From NCBI RefSeq assembly GCF_036687315.1, contig NZ_CP144683.1, positions 1,426,001 through 1,490,000 of the forward strand: a stretch of 64,000 nt of DNA, in the 5' to 3' direction. Positions 63,069 to 64,000 of the stretch are shown in pieces (positions within the stretch are counted from its first letter, which is position 1; the number at the start of each line of letters is the position of its first letter). The position numbers and the translations under genes were made by a program. The notes below the pieces were generated by a model. The model worked only from the letters and a program-made list of their open reading frames with translations. It was not told the DNA's origin and searched no databases. The stretch is from Sphingopyxis sp. TUF1 (lineage in GTDB: Bacteria > Pseudomonadota > Alphaproteobacteria > Sphingomonadales > Sphingomonadaceae).

Positions 63069-64000
63069 ATGATCTACCCCACCCGCCGCGCCATCTATCT
63101 ACTGCTGCTCGGCGCCCCGCTGGCACTTGTGCTCGGACTGATCCGGCCCGAGCTGTGGCTAGTCGCGCCGGGCTGGATCGGGGCGATCCTTGCCTGCCTG
63201 ATCCTCGACACGATCGCGGGTCCCAATCCGCGCCACCTGACGCTCGACGCGCGCTTTCCGGCGCAGGTCGGCGTCGGCGACCCGTTCGACCTGTCGCTTG
63301 CCGCGCGCGGTCGCACGCTCCCGCCGCGCGCCGAGATCGCGCTGTCGCTTGACGAGCGGCTGGCCGGGGGCGGGCGCCTTGCGGACGAGATGCGCCGCGC
63401 TGAAGGCGCGCTCGTTCGCACGCTATCGCTCGCCGCCTCGCGCCGCGGGCAGGCGCTGATCGAGGCGCTTTGGGTACGCTGGGCGGGGCCGCTCGGGCTG
63501 GTGTGGAAACAGCGTAGATTTGCCATCGATGGCGCGGTCACCGTCGTGCCCAGCCTGCGCGCGGTGACCGACGAGGGCAGCCGGTTGTTTCAGCGCAACA
63601 GCTGGTTCGGCCTTCGCCAACAACGCTTCCGCGGCGAAGGCACCGAGTTTGAGGCGCTCGCCGAATATCAACCAGGCATGGACCGCCGCGCGATCGACTG
63701 GAACGCCTCGGCGCGCCACGTCAAGCTGCTCGCCAAGGAATATCGCGTCGAACGCGACAATCGCGTCGTGCTCGCGATCGACGCGGGACGGACGATGGCC
63801 GAGCCGGTCGGCGGGATGCCGCGCGTCGACCGTGCCGTCTCGGCGGCGCTGCTCCTCGCCTATGTCGGTCTGAAACTCAATGACCGGATCAGCCTCTTTT
63901 CCTTCGCCGCCAGGCCGCAGGCGCTGACCCCCGCCTATATGCACACGCAGGATTTCCCGGCGTTGCAACGCGCGGCGGGCCTGATCGACTATGCGCCGGT
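63069..64000 (+). CDS. DUF58 domain protein, C-terminus outside window
   Basis: From ATG 63069, about 310 codons are visible. Two N-terminal helices (AIYLLLLGAPLALVLGLIRP and LVAPGWIGAILACLILD) lead to a beta-sandwich region and the DUF58 signature RGEGTEFEALAEYQPGMDRR, AIDWNASARH, followed by a VWA-like start VVLAIDAGRTMAEPVGG, close to the usual D-x-S/G-x-S/T metal site. Partner of the preceding MoxR ATPase. Confidence 0.93.
   Translation, partial: MIYPTRRAIYLLLLGAPLALVLGLIRPELWLVAPGWIGAILACLILDTIAGPNPRHLTLDARFPAQVGVGDPFDLSLAARGRTLPPRAEIALSLDERLAGGGRLADEMRRAEGALVRTLSLAASRRGQALIEALWVRWAGPLGLVWKQRRFAIDGAVTVVPSLRAVTDEGSRLFQRNSWFGLRQQRFRGEGTEFEALAEYQPGMDRRAIDWNASARHVKLLAKEYRVERDNRVVLAIDAGRTMAEPVGGMPRVDRAVSAALLLAYVGLKLNDRISLFSFAARPQALTPAYMHTQDFPALQRAAGLIDYAP

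Overview
The window looks like the chromosome of a sphingomonad alphaproteobacterium, most likely Sphingopyxis or a close relative. The evidence is high GC, the DUF3576-leuS-lptE-holA gene order, tandem tRNA-Glu genes, a large TonB-dependent receptor beside a catabolic cluster, and several hairpin (REP-like) intergenic repeats of a kind common in sphingomonads. This placement is an inference from gene content, not from a database match.

Region 1 (1-12.3 kb) is housekeeping: a secreted protein cut by the window edge, a DUF3576 lipoprotein, leuS, lptE, holA, a flavodoxin-like protein, a secreted alkyl-sulfatase-type metallo-hydrolase, two bacterial-PH membrane proteins, recJ and two tRNA-Glu genes (UUC, CUC).

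Region 2 (12.3-37.2 kb) is an accessory island. It opens with a decayed parB next to the tRNA pair. A polymorphic-toxin (Rhs/YD-repeat) locus follows: a tiny secreted single-YD peptide, an Rhs shell split into two Sec-exported proteins, a variable tip with an adjacent immunity-like gene, and a second silent core-plus-tip cassette. The two cores are a near-identical 1.25-kb direct repeat. Next come a RAYT transposase relic between inverted repeats and a second YD mini-protein. A compact type IV secretion operon is transcribed leftward in the order virB2-3-4-6-8-9-10-11. It has no recognisable virB1, virB5, virB7, virD4 or relaxase. A divergent second VirB2-like pilin gene lies beside it. On the far side is an unsplit 1548-aa Rhs toxin with its own immunity gene and a broken rhs remnant. 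This VirD4-less gene set matches the pertussis-toxin exporter Ptl apart from VirB7, and it is flanked by Sec-exported Rhs toxins. That combination is the most interesting hypothesis in the window.

Region 3 (37.2-42.1 kb) is a copper-resistance module: copAB behind a cnrYXH-like regulatory trio (small membrane anti-sigma candidate, periplasmic sensor, ECF sigma factor), with copC divergent.

Region 4 (42.2-59.9 kb) is a catabolic cluster for a hydrophobic, probably cyclic (terpenoid- or steroid-like) substrate that I cannot name. It holds a Baeyer-Villiger monooxygenase, CoA transferase/racemase, TetR regulator, acyl-CoA synthetase, phosphotransferase, two SDRs, TonB receptor, acyl-CoA dehydrogenase, SnoaL-like protein, alpha/beta hydrolase and Old Yellow Enzyme. 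Two matching palindromes, one upstream of the CoA transferase and one between the divergent TonB-receptor and SDR operons, look like sites for the single TetR protein. A fused TPP-dependent 2-oxoacid dehydrogenase E1 and a malonyltransferase-like protein follow.

Region 5 (60-64 kb) is a DUF4129-DUF4350-MoxR-DUF58 operon running off the right edge.
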